Shown here piece after piece: positions 1-7,841 of a stretch of DNA of 43,622 nt. Numbering within the stretch: the stretch's first letter is position 1; the number at the start of each line of letters is the position of its first letter. The stretch is taken from positions 1-43,622 of the forward strand of contig CACYPV010000022.1 in the NCBI GenBank assembly GCA_902776375.1, in the 5' to 3' direction. The DNA comes from an uncultured Ruminococcus sp. (GTDB lineage Bacteria; Bacillota; Clostridia; Oscillospirales; Acutalibacteraceae). Below the pieces are notes generated by a model that saw only the letters and a program-made list of their open reading frames with translations, had not been told where the DNA came from and made no database searches. The position numbers and the translations under genes were made by a program.

Positions 1-82
1 CTCCCCTTTTTGTTAGACATATATTTCTCTCCTTCTTTTTAGGTTTCCATTCCATTTTACCATACTTTTTTCTGTCTATCAA

Positions 83-541
83 TTCGGGGAAGGGGGCAAT
101 TTCGTTGTAAACACGGTGATGCCGGAAATCGAAAAACGGTTTCCCATTCTGACAGGCAGAGAGAACACTGCCTTCTGCGGCAGCTCCTCGGGAGGCTTGC
201 AGGCGTATTATACAGTGATGAGCCACCCGGACAAATTCTGCATGGCAGGCGTTTTTTCTCCGACATTTCCGATACTGTATACCAAAAACGTTATCCGCTG
301 GACAAAGGAAACGGTTGGGGAGATCAAGCCTTTTATCTATATTTACAGCGGCGCGAATGATAGAATGGAGCAGGAGATCTGCGAGAGTACAAAGGCTGTC
401 GTTGAAGCGATATCCGAGTTCTATCCTAAAGAAAAGCTAAAGGTAAATATCCTCCCCGATCAGCCGCACCACGAAAGCGCATGGGCGATGATCTTCAAGG
501 ATCTTCTGCATCTATTTCTGACGCGCAGAGAAGCGTTTTGA
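83..541 (+). pseudogene. 5'-truncated esterase (EstD/Fes-type alpha/beta hydrolase)
   Basis: The readable part is the C-terminal half of a putative esterase of the PF00756 type, a serine hydrolase acting on acyl or feruloyl esters. The nucleophile elbow CGSSSGG lies just inside the fragment (around base 176) and a C-terminal His follows in DQPHHESAW; an acidic residue in SGANDRMEQ fits the triad Asp position. Family-like sequence (FGEGGNFVVNTVMPEIEKRF) begins near base 83, upstream of the first usable start (GTG at 116, next to ATG at 119), and the frame is closed by TAG at 14-16. Upstream of base 80 the frame reads pyrimidine-rich non-protein-like sequence. The N-terminal half of the alpha/beta fold is therefore missing and the product is unlikely to be active. 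The break could be a rearrangement or an assembly join at the contig end. Confidence 0.6.
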
Positions 542-801
542 ATCAAGCATTCATAAACACTGTCGGTATCCTTTCTTTCGGGCAACAAAAAAGACCCGTT
601 ACTTGTCAAGTCACAACGCACACACCTCTCCCTTGGTGCGATTGTGATATGTAAAAAGTAAGCGAGTAAGCTATGTGATATGTAAAAGATAATATTCAAT
701 TTTCTATTATATATTTTAACACATTCGGAAACCCGCGTCAATAGCAAATTAGAATATTTGTTCGGAAATATTATTTTTGTTTTTGTTGAGGTATATATAC
801 A
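542..801. other. AT-rich non-coding gap with hairpin and short direct repeat
   Basis: No credible gene is seen between the esterase remnant and the terminator-like stem at 802. The stretch holds an interrupted inverted repeat (TCACAA-CGCAC at 611 pairing with GTGCG-ATTGTGA ending at 647) and two copies of TGTGATATGTAAAA (643-656 and 674-687), 31 bp apart. The role is unknown. Confidence 0.5.
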
Positions 802-833
802 GACACCGCGCCGATATAAATCAGCGCGGTGTC
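802..833 (-). terminator. GC-rich stem-loop downstream of the 90-aa gene
   Basis: GACACCGCGC (802-811) pairs perfectly with GCGCGGTGTC (824-833) around a 12-nt loop. It lies 10 bases after the stop of the minus-strand gene at 844. The flank read on the minus strand is TGTATATA rather than a clean U-tract, so termination is inferred from position and stem strength. Confidence 0.55.
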
Positions 834-843
834 GTAGCAGTTT

Positions 844-1116
844 TTAATCAGCTAATAGTTTTTCGCAGTCATAAACGATAATGTTTTCCGCGCCTGATTG
901 CGCCGCTATTCTGCCGTAGGTACCGACATAGCAAAGCGTCTTGTCCGGGAGCACTGCGATAAGGTCTGAAGGGTGTTTTTCTGTAGGTTTCGCGCCGTCG
1001 CCGAATAAAAATTCTTCTTTTTCTGCAAGGGAGAAAAACCGCTTGCAGTTATCAGCGCCGTTCATTTTTACATAGACTTTTTTGTCGGGGTTAATAAGAC
1101 TTTTGATTGTTTTCAT
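844..1116 (-). CDS. Small unknown protein (90 aa) behind a SAM-clan-like riboswitch
   Basis: I do not recognise this 90-residue protein. The start is the ATG at 1116 (MKTIKSLINPDKK), preceded by a strong GGAGGA ribosome site; a longer reading from 1152 would run through that site. The sequence is soluble-looking and mixed alpha/beta, with no signal peptide, no membrane segment and only a few scattered cysteines. It repeatedly shows short beta-like stretches (KVYVKM, LIAVLP, TLCYVGTYG, NIIVYD). Its only functional clue is the leader: a consensus promoter followed by a structured RNA and intrinsic terminator resembling the SAM-I/SAM-IV clan. That would place it in sulphur-amino-acid or SAM economy, for example as a small binding or regulatory protein. 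This is inference from regulation, not from the protein. Confidence 0.7.
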   Translation of the reverse strand: MKTIKSLINPDKKVYVKMNGADNCKRFFSLAEKEEFLFGDGAKPTEKHPSDLIAVLPDKTLCYVGTYGRIAAQSGAENIIVYDCEKLLAD

Positions 1117-1152
1117 TTTTGATCCTCCAAAATTTATTCCTATTCGGAGCAC

Positions 1153-1284
1153 GAAAAAACGCCCATCGTCTGATGAGCGTTAAAAGCAAATAAAATCACA
1201 CCCATCGTTCAAGCATTACCACCTTACACATTGCAGGTTGGTGTGCGGTCAACGAGCTTGTCTCTCGCGCACTCTTTATAGGTT
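1153..1284 (-). promoter_or_regulatory. Putative SAM-clan (SAM-I or SAM-I/IV-variant-like) riboswitch with terminator
   Basis: Read on the minus strand, the leader contains AUAAAGAG near its 5' end, GCUCGUUGACCG, CAACCUGC, AAGGUGGUAAUGC and a closing GAUGGG. These occur in the same order as the S-box core (AUCAAGAG, GGCAACC, AAGGUGCUAA, GAUGAG). CCUAU (1278-1282) can pair with AUGGG (1201-1205) as P1. The switch geometry is visible: GAUGGGUGU (1198-1206) can pair over 9 bp with ACGCUCAUC (1172-1180), which otherwise forms a 9-bp stem with GAUGGGCGU (1159-1167) followed by a U-tract. So closing P1 would favour termination. Naming the class rests on motif resemblance only; a covariance-model search (SAM, SAM-IV, SAM-I-IV-variant) would settle it. 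Confidence 0.6.
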
Positions 1285-1290
1285 GGTTTC

Positions 1291-1319
1291 AGTATAACGC
1301 AATCGGCGGTACTTGTCAA
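1291..1319 (-). promoter_or_regulatory. Sigma-A promoter of the riboswitch leader
   Basis: On the minus strand, a perfect TTGACA (1314-1319) and TATACT (1291-1296) are separated by exactly 17 bp. The predicted transcript starts a few bases before the structured leader that ends in the terminator at 1153-1181. Confidence 0.75.
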
Positions 1320-1356
1320 CACCGAAAAATTGTTATAAAATATTTTCAGAAAACTC

Positions 1357-1387
1357 TTGACTCTGACGTTGCGTCATAGGTTATCAT
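1357..1387 (+). promoter_or_regulatory. MerR-type promoter/operator
   Basis: TTGACT (1357-1362) and TATCAT (1382-1387) are separated by 19 bp, the overlong spacer characteristic of MerR-family-controlled promoters. The spacer contains the perfect palindrome TGACG-TTG-CGTCA (1364-1376). It lies just upstream of the MerR gene, so autoregulation by DNA untwisting is the expected mode. Confidence 0.8.
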
Positions 1388-1406
1388 AGAACCCGAGGTG
1401 AGGAAA

Positions 1407-2126
1407 ATGAAAATGCAGATTAAAGAATTCGCGGAGCTGACAGGTGTGAGCGTGCGCACGCTTCACTACTATGACGAAATCGGTTTGCTGAAACCGTCCG
1501 AGGTCGACGCGAAAAACGGATACCGTTTTTATGACGAAAGGTCTCTAGAGCGAATGCGGGAAATATTATTTTACCGCGAGCTGGATTTTTCGCTGAAAAC
1601 GATTGCGGAGATTTTATCTTCACCCGACTACAATAAACAGCAGGCGCTGTCACGTCAAAGGAAGCTGCTGCTATCGAAAAAAGAACGGCTGGAGCAGCTG
1701 ATTGCGGCAATCGACAGCGTGGAGAAAGGAGAAGGTTTTATGACAACAAATAACGACTACGAAGCCCTGAAAAATCAATACGCTGAGGAAGTAAAACAAC
1801 GTTGGGGCAACACCGACGCGTACAAAGAAAACCAACAGCGAAACACGGATTTCAGCAAGGCGGCGGCTTTGCTTGACGCGGTCTTTGAGGAATTTGCCGA
1901 ACTCAACCGCAGCGGTACTTCACCAAACGATGAACCCGCGAAAATACAGGTTGAAAAATTACAGCAGTGTATCACCGACAACTTCTACACCTGCACAAAC
2001 GAAATCCTCGCGGGTCTCGGTCAGATGTATGTTGCTGACGAGCGCTTTAAAACAAACATCGACAAACACGGCGAAGGCACAGCAGAGTTTGTTTCGGCGT
2101 GTATCAAATCATATTTCAAAAAATAA
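1407..2126 (+). CDS. MerR family regulator with TipAS-type ligand domain
   Basis: This is a transcription activator of the MerR/TipA type. The N-terminal winged-helix (about residues 1-70) carries the family signature VRTLHYYDEIGLLKPS and NGYRFYDE; a coiled-coil dimerisation helix follows (about 75-110). From about residue 118 a TipAS domain begins (NQYAEEVKQRWGNTDAYKE), which in TipA-like proteins binds thiopeptides and other hydrophobic drugs. I place the start at ATG 1407, behind GAGGTGAGG; an in-frame ATG at 1413 and a GTG at 1398 are alternatives. The gene is monocistronic: its own 19-bp-spacer promoter lies upstream and a strong terminator follows the stop. It probably senses a drug-like compound and activates itself and unlinked efflux genes; no efflux gene is adjacent. 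Confidence 0.88.
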   Translation: MKMQIKEFAELTGVSVRTLHYYDEIGLLKPSEVDAKNGYRFYDERSLERMREILFYRELDFSLKTIAEILSSPDYNKQQALSRQRKLLLSKKERLEQLIAAIDSVEKGEGFMTTNNDYEALKNQYAEEVKQRWGNTDAYKENQQRNTDFSKAAALLDAVFEEFAELNRSGTSPNDEPAKIQVEKLQQCITDNFYTCTNEILAGLGQMYVADERFKTNIDKHGEGTAEFVSACIKSYFKK

Positions 2127-2136
2127 CAGACGTGCA
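2111..2136 (+). repeat. 26-nt direct repeat, copy A (end of MerR gene)
   Basis: The last codons of the MerR gene, its stop and the start of its terminator stem (ATATTTCAAAAA to GACGTGCA) recur at 7842-7867 with 25 of 26 positions identical. The two copies bracket the helicase/671-aa cassette. Confidence 0.85.
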
Positions 2137-2167
2137 AACGGAATTTTAGTTTCGTTTGCACGTTTTT
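2130..2167 (+). terminator. Intrinsic terminator of the MerR gene
   Basis: ACGTGCAAACG (2130-2140) pairs with CGTTTGCACGT (2153-2163) around a 12-nt loop and is followed by a T-run. It closes the transcript immediately after the MerR stop codon. Confidence 0.85.
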
Positions 2168-2187
2168 AATTATATCTTGTTAAAACA

Positions 2188-2218
2188 GTACAATTATAAA
2201 TAATGAATTGCATTGTAC
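2188..2218. promoter_or_regulatory. Dyad upstream of the helicase gene
   Basis: GTACAAT (2188-2194) and ATTGTAC (2212-2218) form a perfect 7-bp inverted repeat 17 bp apart in the 150-bp gap before the helicase gene. The spacing would suit a dimeric repressor or a hairpin. No consensus promoter is certain in this AT-rich gap. Confidence 0.4.
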
Positions 2219-2319
2219 GTTTTATTGGACAGCAGATTTGAGATAATTAAGATGTATAGATAAAAAGTAAGCGGTAACAGTTGATAAAGTGATAAAAATA
2301 TTTTTATGGAGGATCATAA

Positions 2320-5300
2320 ATGGAACAATATTTAAGAGAGATCATGAGTGTGAACGAGAACGGTTTATATTTGTGTGAGCTGCCAACAGGTTTTGGCAAG
2401 ACATATACATCCGTGAAACTGATTGCGGAATGGGTTTGTAACCACACTTCCGACAGAAAAATAATCTTTCTGACGACGCTGAACAAAAATTTGCCTGAGG
2501 AGGAGTTACGCTTGGCGTTAGGTGAGACGCTTTATGACAAGAATGTGCTCCGTATCCGTTCCAATTTTGACGAGGTGGTTGAAAAACTGCCGACGCTCGC
2601 CATCCCTGAGCAGTTTCAGACAGAGAGTTATCAGCGATTGCTGCGGCGTGTTCAACGGTATCAACGGGCTGTGCTTCACGAAGCAGGGGACAGAGAATAT
2701 ATTGCGGAGCTGGAGAAGCGTGTGAGTGAAGCAGAAAGCGGTTTCAGAAATATGATCACCGAGCATTTACGAAAAGCATTTCCGTCCAAGAACAAACGTC
2801 TGGAAGCGATTCGTCATCAGGATGATTATCGTTGGATCGGCGCGTTATATCCGGCTGTATTTACGGATGATTACCAAGTATTGCTCATGAGCGTAAACAA
2901 GTTTTTGAAAAAGAATTCTGTTCTGACAGAGACAAGCTATGAGTTTATCAAAGCGCCGTTTTTGCAAAACGCAATAGTTTTTATTGATGAATTTGACGCG
3001 ACAAAGGCGACGGTGAAATCAGAGATCATTCAACGTTCTTTAGGTATGAAAAATGATTTTCTGATTTTATTCAGACAGATTCACCGTATGCTCAGCACGC
3101 AGAGTTTGTCACGAAAAATGCACGACGCATGCGCAAAAATAGATAAAAATGAAAAGTCGAAATACACGCTTAAAAATCTCATGCAGGAAGCGAATGAAAT
3201 CGAAGAAAAATATCACATTCGGCTCAGCTACAAAACCGTTGAAAGTACGGTTGACCGAAGGCAAAATTTTCTCTTGAAGGATTCTTCCTTCCATACGGTT
3301 TTGCAGGGCGGCGCGAAATATATCCGTGCGCATATCAATCAACAAGAAAATGTGGTGGATATTCAATTTGAGAACACAAAGCAGTATTTTGCCGGAAAGC
3401 AGAAGGACGATATTGTTATTTACAGCCTGATTCGTGCTATCAACCGGTTTTTGCGGCATTTCAAGGTGTTTCTTTTTGAATGGGAGCGGTATTATCGCAG
3501 TTTGGAAAACGACAGCCGGGACAGCGGCAGAGACCGCATGTCCTTCGAGAACGCAGTTGCGAGTATTATGGACAAGTTTGAATTATCTGTGTCTCAGAGA
3601 AACCTTCTACTTGGAGAGCTGTGCGAGCCGCTGATTTGGTTAAAGGACGAGGACATAATTCCGCACGTATCCTTTTATCAGGACGGCATGGAAATCTATG
3701 AGTTCGAGGACAACGACTCCCATAACGACAGCACTGCCGTCATTTTTATCAAGGTGTATGACACGCCGGAAAAGCTGCTTATTTATTTGGCAAAACAGAG
3801 TCAGGTCATTGGTATTTCCGCGACTGCGGAGATCCCGACGGTAGTAGGTAATTATCACCTACACTATGTAGAAGAAATGCTTGGCAACCTGTTCCATGCG
3901 ACGCCGCAGGAGGTAAAGAAGCGTATTCGTAAAGAAGCGGAAGAAAACAGCCGGCCATACCGTGACGGAAGGATTTCCATTCGATCCGAAATTATCAGCG
4001 CCGATTATGACGGTAAGGAGCTGTGCGAGATTTGTCGAATGATTACCGGTGAAGCGGAAATTGCCGATATCTGCGTCAACCTGATTACCAATCAATCGGT
4101 AGCCCGATACCAAAGCGTACGTTACTGCAATGTTTTCCGCGCGATGACAGAGTTTTGGAAGCACAGCACAATTCAGTCTATGCTTTATCTCGGCATGGCA
4201 CTTCCGAAACATCAAAATTCTGATTTTGATATCGGCTTGATAAAAAAGTTGATGAAGTATGCGATGGTATTATGCGGTTGTGAGGATAAAAAAGAGCATT
4301 TGGTGATTCTCACCGGCGAGGATTTTGACGGGCAGAAGAAAAGGTTAACGGAGCAGCTTTCAAGTGGTGAAAAGCTGTTTGTTATGTCATCCTACAGCAC
4401 CCTCGGCGCCGGACAAAACTTGCAGTACGCTGTCGAAGATCCGCATGATTATATTTGCCTCAGAGAATGTGTAGATCCGTCAGATAAGCGTTTTTTGACC
4501 AAGGATATCGACGCGCTTTATCTTGGAGATGCCACCAATCTTACTACAAACACCTACAGTGAACAACCCATGACAGAAACAGGGCTAATGGAAATGCTTT
4601 TTCAGGTTGAAGAACTGTACAACAACGGAGAACTGAGTTTTTTCGATAAGGATGAAATGATGCGCCTTGCATTTCGCACTTATTTGGGAGAGCACGAAAG
4701 CCGTAATTTATTGTATAAGACAGACAGCGTGAAAATGCAGGCGACCAAATATGTGATTCAGGCAATCGGTAGAATGTGCCGCACCTTTCTCAAAAGTCCG
4801 GAGATTTTTATTTATGCCGAGAAGAATCTGCTGGATAAAATCAGTCCCTATGAAATTCTGCGCCGTGTGACGCCGCCAGAAATGGAAGCGCTTGCACAGC
4901 TATGCTGCAAGCTATCTGTCGAAGAAACAGACGACGAGAGACAATTGCTCAATAACGCGGAACGGATTTCCAGCAACGGTATGCAGAATATCCTTTCTCT
5001 GCTGTCAAGAAGTTGGACAGAGCACAGCATGGAGATTTGGCGAAATCTGAGAGAAACCGTTCTGCGTTATCCCACTGCCTCGTCAGAGGTTCGTGCTGCC
5101 AATTCCGTTGTAAAGGAGCTTTATATCACCGGCGGAGGAAAACGAAACCGCTATCTGTATTCGCAATACTCGGATTATGCCAACGTCACGCTTGAATTTA
5201 ACGATGATGAAATCGGCTTCCGCAACAGCCCGCGCGCAAAAAGAATGGGCGATACCGGAGAAGCAGCAGTTTACCGTATGAATGAGCAGGAGTCAGGTTT

Positions 5301-5802
5301 AACCGCAGCACTGCGATATCGTGGCATGAGGGAGTATTTTCAAACTAAGAATTACGCGCTGAGCTTTGAGGAACAGGAATATTTGCTTAGTCCGGTGCTG
5401 TTCCATAACATTTATAAGGGAGCACTCGGCGAGGTGTGCGGCGCGTTTATTCTGCGGCAGGAAAGAGGCATTATTCTGCGACCGATTGAGGATGCTCAGC
5501 GCTTTGAGTTTTTTGACTTTGAGATGGGCGATGGTGTATATGTTGATTTTAAAAATTGGAAATTGACCTTTCAGAGCGACCGACAAAGCCAGTTGGAAAA
5601 AATCAGCCGCAAGCTTGACGCTATCGGCGGTAAGCGTGTATATATTATCAATTTGTTTGGCTATAGCGGAAAAACGCCGGGGGAGAATCACGACAGACGT
5701 ATTGTAGAAATTCCCGGCTTGATTGACGAAAACGGAAGAGTCATACGCAATAATTTGAATTGGATAAAGGAGGAAGACGACAGTGTTGACAAACAGGTTT
5801 GA
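2320..5802 (+). CDS. Large SF2-like helicase with C-terminal PD-(D/E)xK-type nuclease domain
   Basis: This 1160-residue protein joins a helicase to a nuclease, a pattern typical of anti-phage effectors. Helicase motifs appear in order: Walker A LPTGFGKT (21-28), motif Ia IIFLTTLN (48-55), motif II as DEFD (223-226), motif III as SAT (500-502), a motif V-like SYSTLGAGQN (691-700) and motif VI QAIGRMCRT (814-822). About 270 residues separate II and III, a large and partly helical insertion. There is no four-cysteine Fe-S cluster of the DinG/XPD kind between motifs I and II. At the C terminus, GALGEVCGAF (E1038) and YVDFKNWK (D1076, K1078) give the E...D-x-K arrangement of restriction-type nucleases. 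The ATG is preceded by TATGGAGG. The gene overlaps the next by 20 bp, so the two products are probably coupled. I do not match it to a named defence system. Confidence 0.8.
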   Translation: MEQYLREIMSVNENGLYLCELPTGFGKTYTSVKLIAEWVCNHTSDRKIIFLTTLNKNLPEEELRLALGETLYDKNVLRIRSNFDEVVEKLPTLAIPEQFQTESYQRLLRRVQRYQRAVLHEAGDREYIAELEKRVSEAESGFRNMITEHLRKAFPSKNKRLEAIRHQDDYRWIGALYPAVFTDDYQVLLMSVNKFLKKNSVLTETSYEFIKAPFLQNAIVFIDEFDATKATVKSEIIQRSLGMKNDFLILFRQIHRMLSTQSLSRKMHDACAKIDKNEKSKYTLKNLMQEANEIEEKYHIRLSYKTVESTVDRRQNFLLKDSSFHTVLQGGAKYIRAHINQQENVVDIQFENTKQYFAGKQKDDIVIYSLIRAINRFLRHFKVFLFEWERYYRSLENDSRDSGRDRMSFENAVASIMDKFELSVSQRNLLLGELCEPLIWLKDEDIIPHVSFYQDGMEIYEFEDNDSHNDSTAVIFIKVYDTPEKLLIYLAKQSQVIGISATAEIPTVVGNYHLHYVEEMLGNLFHATPQEVKKRIRKEAEENSRPYRDGRISIRSEIISADYDGKELCEICRMITGEAEIADICVNLITNQSVARYQSVRYCNVFRAMTEFWKHSTIQSMLYLGMALPKHQNSDFDIGLIKKLMKYAMVLCGCEDKKEHLVILTGEDFDGQKKRLTEQLSSGEKLFVMSSYSTLGAGQNLQYAVEDPHDYICLRECVDPSDKRFLTKDIDALYLGDATNLTTNTYSEQPMTETGLMEMLFQVEELYNNGELSFFDKDEMMRLAFRTYLGEHESRNLLYKTDSVKMQATKYVIQAIGRMCRTFLKSPEIFIYAEKNLLDKISPYEILRRVTPPEMEALAQLCCKLSVEETDDERQLLNNAERISSNGMQNILSLLSRSWTEHSMEIWRNLRETVLRYPTASSEVRAANSVVKELYITGGGKRNRYLYSQYSDYANVTLEFNDDEIGFRNSPRAKRMGDTGEAAVYRMNEQESGLTAALRYRGMREYFQTKNYALSFEEQEYLLSPVLFHNIYKGALGEVCGAFILRQERGIILRPIEDAQRFEFFDFEMGDGVYVDFKNWKLTFQSDRQSQLEKISRKLDAIGGKRVYIINLFGYSGKTPGENHDRRIVEIPGLIDENGRVIRNNLNWIKEEDDSVDKQV

Positions 5803-7798
5803 AGTGACTTTTGACTATGAAAACATCAACCGAGATTTTGACATTTACGCGGTAACAAAGGAATCAAAAAAGCTATATAAGACCAATATTCTCGACCTTC
5901 CGCGTGCACAGTTCCATGCAAGAGCAGTGCAATATTTATGGGGAGCTACAGCGCTTGTCTTGTTTGACAAGCATACGGTACAAGAGAGTGTTTTCCGCAC
6001 TATGCTTCAAGAAAATTACCCCGATGTTAAGGTAATGCGGATAGATGTGATGAACGAATCGGAAAGGCAAAAGTGGTTTAAAAAAGACGAATATCTTCTA
6101 TTAAATCTCTTAATCAACACATTGAAATCACCAAAAAACCAACCGTTTTGTTATAACAACCTTACAGGTGCATTGTACTACCGTTGTTCTGAGTGGAGAT
6201 GGAAGAATTTTATTTGGTTTTTAAACATTCATTTTGATTACGATATGCTGTTGCAGCTTTCTGTCACAACTTTTTTGAGAGTGACAAAAAATGGCAACTA
6301 TTTGTTTGACGAAAACACCGGTTCCTTCCGCAAACGGCTGAGCGTGGATGACTGCCGTGGGGAACTGTATATCAAACATTCCTATTTGAAAAAACATAAT
6401 ACAGTGGATTTTATCCGCTATAGGGATTTTCAGGAATTTTGCAAAAGCAAGCTCGGCGTCATGGAGCGGTTTTTGCGTGACGTCAAAGAAAAGCTCGGAA
6501 ATTATCTGACGCTAAAGGCGGCTTTACCGGGAGAAACGACGATTGTGAAACCTAAAAAGCGGAGCAACAGCGATGACAATATCAAGCGCCTTCTTGAAGA
6601 TTACAGCCTGAATATTTCTGACTGTGTCGACAGTGAATTATCAAAAGATGTTATTGTACAGTTGGTACATAAGCTATGGGAAAAATATCACGTAGAGGTG
6701 CAGATAGGTAATTTGCAGAAGGGCATGCTGAATCTGCGTATTATCCATAACGGAAACTATTACGGAGACCACGAGGAGCTTCATGATCCTCACGAGGACG
6801 ATGTCAGCGGATATATTGTCCAGCATGTGACGGTGGAGGACTTTGTCAAAAAAACAACCGGAGAGATTGCCAAACACGGTTTTCAAAAGATTATGGAAGA
6901 ACTGCTGATAAAAACGGACAATCAACTGCGGAAAATGACGGCATTTGACTGGGAAAGCTTGCAATTAAGTCACCCATATTTATTTGCTGTCCGGCGGCGC
7001 GATCCGGACGATTCCGATAAGAAGGAATATGTTTACTATCAGGTTAAGGTCAATCCTGACGGCAGTCTGGATTATGATTGCTTTAACAGCAAAGAGGACG
7101 TAGCATTCGAGAAACACGAAAAGTTGATTCGTGCGTATGAGCGGCTTGCAGCAGCTTTATACCGGCAGGGAAGTGAAATCGAATGTGTCATGGAAGATGG
7201 TGAGGGCAATTATCACGCTATTGGAAAAACAAAGGAATTCACACGTCCGGATACTTCCATCTTGTATGATGTGCTCTGTCAGACCCAGCCAAAAGCCGTT
7301 GTCCCGAAAGAGAAATTGCTCAGCTGTCTCGACACCTTTATTGCGACCCATGAAGCGCAAAAGTCGGCTGCTCTTGCGCTGAAGACGCAGATTCTGCAGT
7401 ATGAGGATATTCCGACAAAAGGAAGTATTCACAAGATGATGAATATGAAATCCAATGATAATATTATCCTGAACCGCTGGCTGCACGAGGAATGCGGTCT
7501 ATGGATTTATTCTGAATTTAAAAGCGCGGCAAGCGGTACTGAAATGAAAAATCTCGAAAAGATTCAATACTATCCCGACAAGTGGGACGGTAATAGTTTT
7601 TACTACTTTGTTGGTTCAAAAAACGGAGCAAAAGATACCGTCAGCCGCGCGTGTACTATACGCCGTGTGACGTCTGAAACCAAACTGATCACGCCGGATT
7701 TCCTGTTCTCTATGCTGGCGGTTGATTTTGTTCGTCACGGGCAGTATACGGTGATTCCGTTTCCTATAAAATATCTGCGGGAATACTATAAATTGTAA
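5783..7798 (+). CDS. Unassigned 671-aa partner of the helicase-nuclease
   Basis: I cannot assign this protein to a family. It starts at GTG 5783 (or TTG 5786) behind AAAGGAGG, inside the end of the helicase gene. It is soluble, with no membrane segment, no zinc cluster and no Walker motif. Notable stretches are RVTKNGNYLFDENTGSF (166-182), MLNLRIIHNGNYY (315-327) followed by DPHEDD and YIVQHVTVEDF (344-354), then FYYFVGSKNG (606-615), and a C terminus ending QYTVIPFPIKYLREYYKL. The Pro-x-Pro end, with a strand-rich region before it, is loosely like the C-terminal tail of Argonaute/PIWI proteins. Prokaryotic PIWI-RE loci are known to pair a PIWI-like protein with a helicase and a restriction-type nuclease, which is the set seen here. 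That link is a weak inference: no catalytic tetrad can be placed by eye. Confidence 0.7.
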   Translation: MLTNRFEVTFDYENINRDFDIYAVTKESKKLYKTNILDLPRAQFHARAVQYLWGATALVLFDKHTVQESVFRTMLQENYPDVKVMRIDVMNESERQKWFKKDEYLLLNLLINTLKSPKNQPFCYNNLTGALYYRCSEWRWKNFIWFLNIHFDYDMLLQLSVTTFLRVTKNGNYLFDENTGSFRKRLSVDDCRGELYIKHSYLKKHNTVDFIRYRDFQEFCKSKLGVMERFLRDVKEKLGNYLTLKAALPGETTIVKPKKRSNSDDNIKRLLEDYSLNISDCVDSELSKDVIVQLVHKLWEKYHVEVQIGNLQKGMLNLRIIHNGNYYGDHEELHDPHEDDVSGYIVQHVTVEDFVKKTTGEIAKHGFQKIMEELLIKTDNQLRKMTAFDWESLQLSHPYLFAVRRRDPDDSDKKEYVYYQVKVNPDGSLDYDCFNSKEDVAFEKHEKLIRAYERLAAALYRQGSEIECVMEDGEGNYHAIGKTKEFTRPDTSILYDVLCQTQPKAVVPKEKLLSCLDTFIATHEAQKSAALALKTQILQYEDIPTKGSIHKMMNMKSNDNIILNRWLHEECGLWIYSEFKSAASGTEMKNLEKIQYYPDKWDGNSFYYFVGSKNGAKDTVSRACTIRRVTSETKLITPDFLFSMLAVDFVRHGQYTVIPFPIKYLREYYKL

Positions 7799-7841
7799 AA
7801 CTTAGGTTAAGTATGATCTTATAATTTGCTATAATTTAAGC

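Noticed and set aside
2320-7798. DISARM, BREX, Gabija, Hachiman or Cas3-type assignment for the helicase cassette
   Set aside because: There is no methyltransferase or PglZ-like gene, no TOPRIM ATPase, no recognisable HamA partner, no HD nuclease and no CRISPR array; the motifs match only at the level of helicase plus PD-(D/E)xK-type nuclease.
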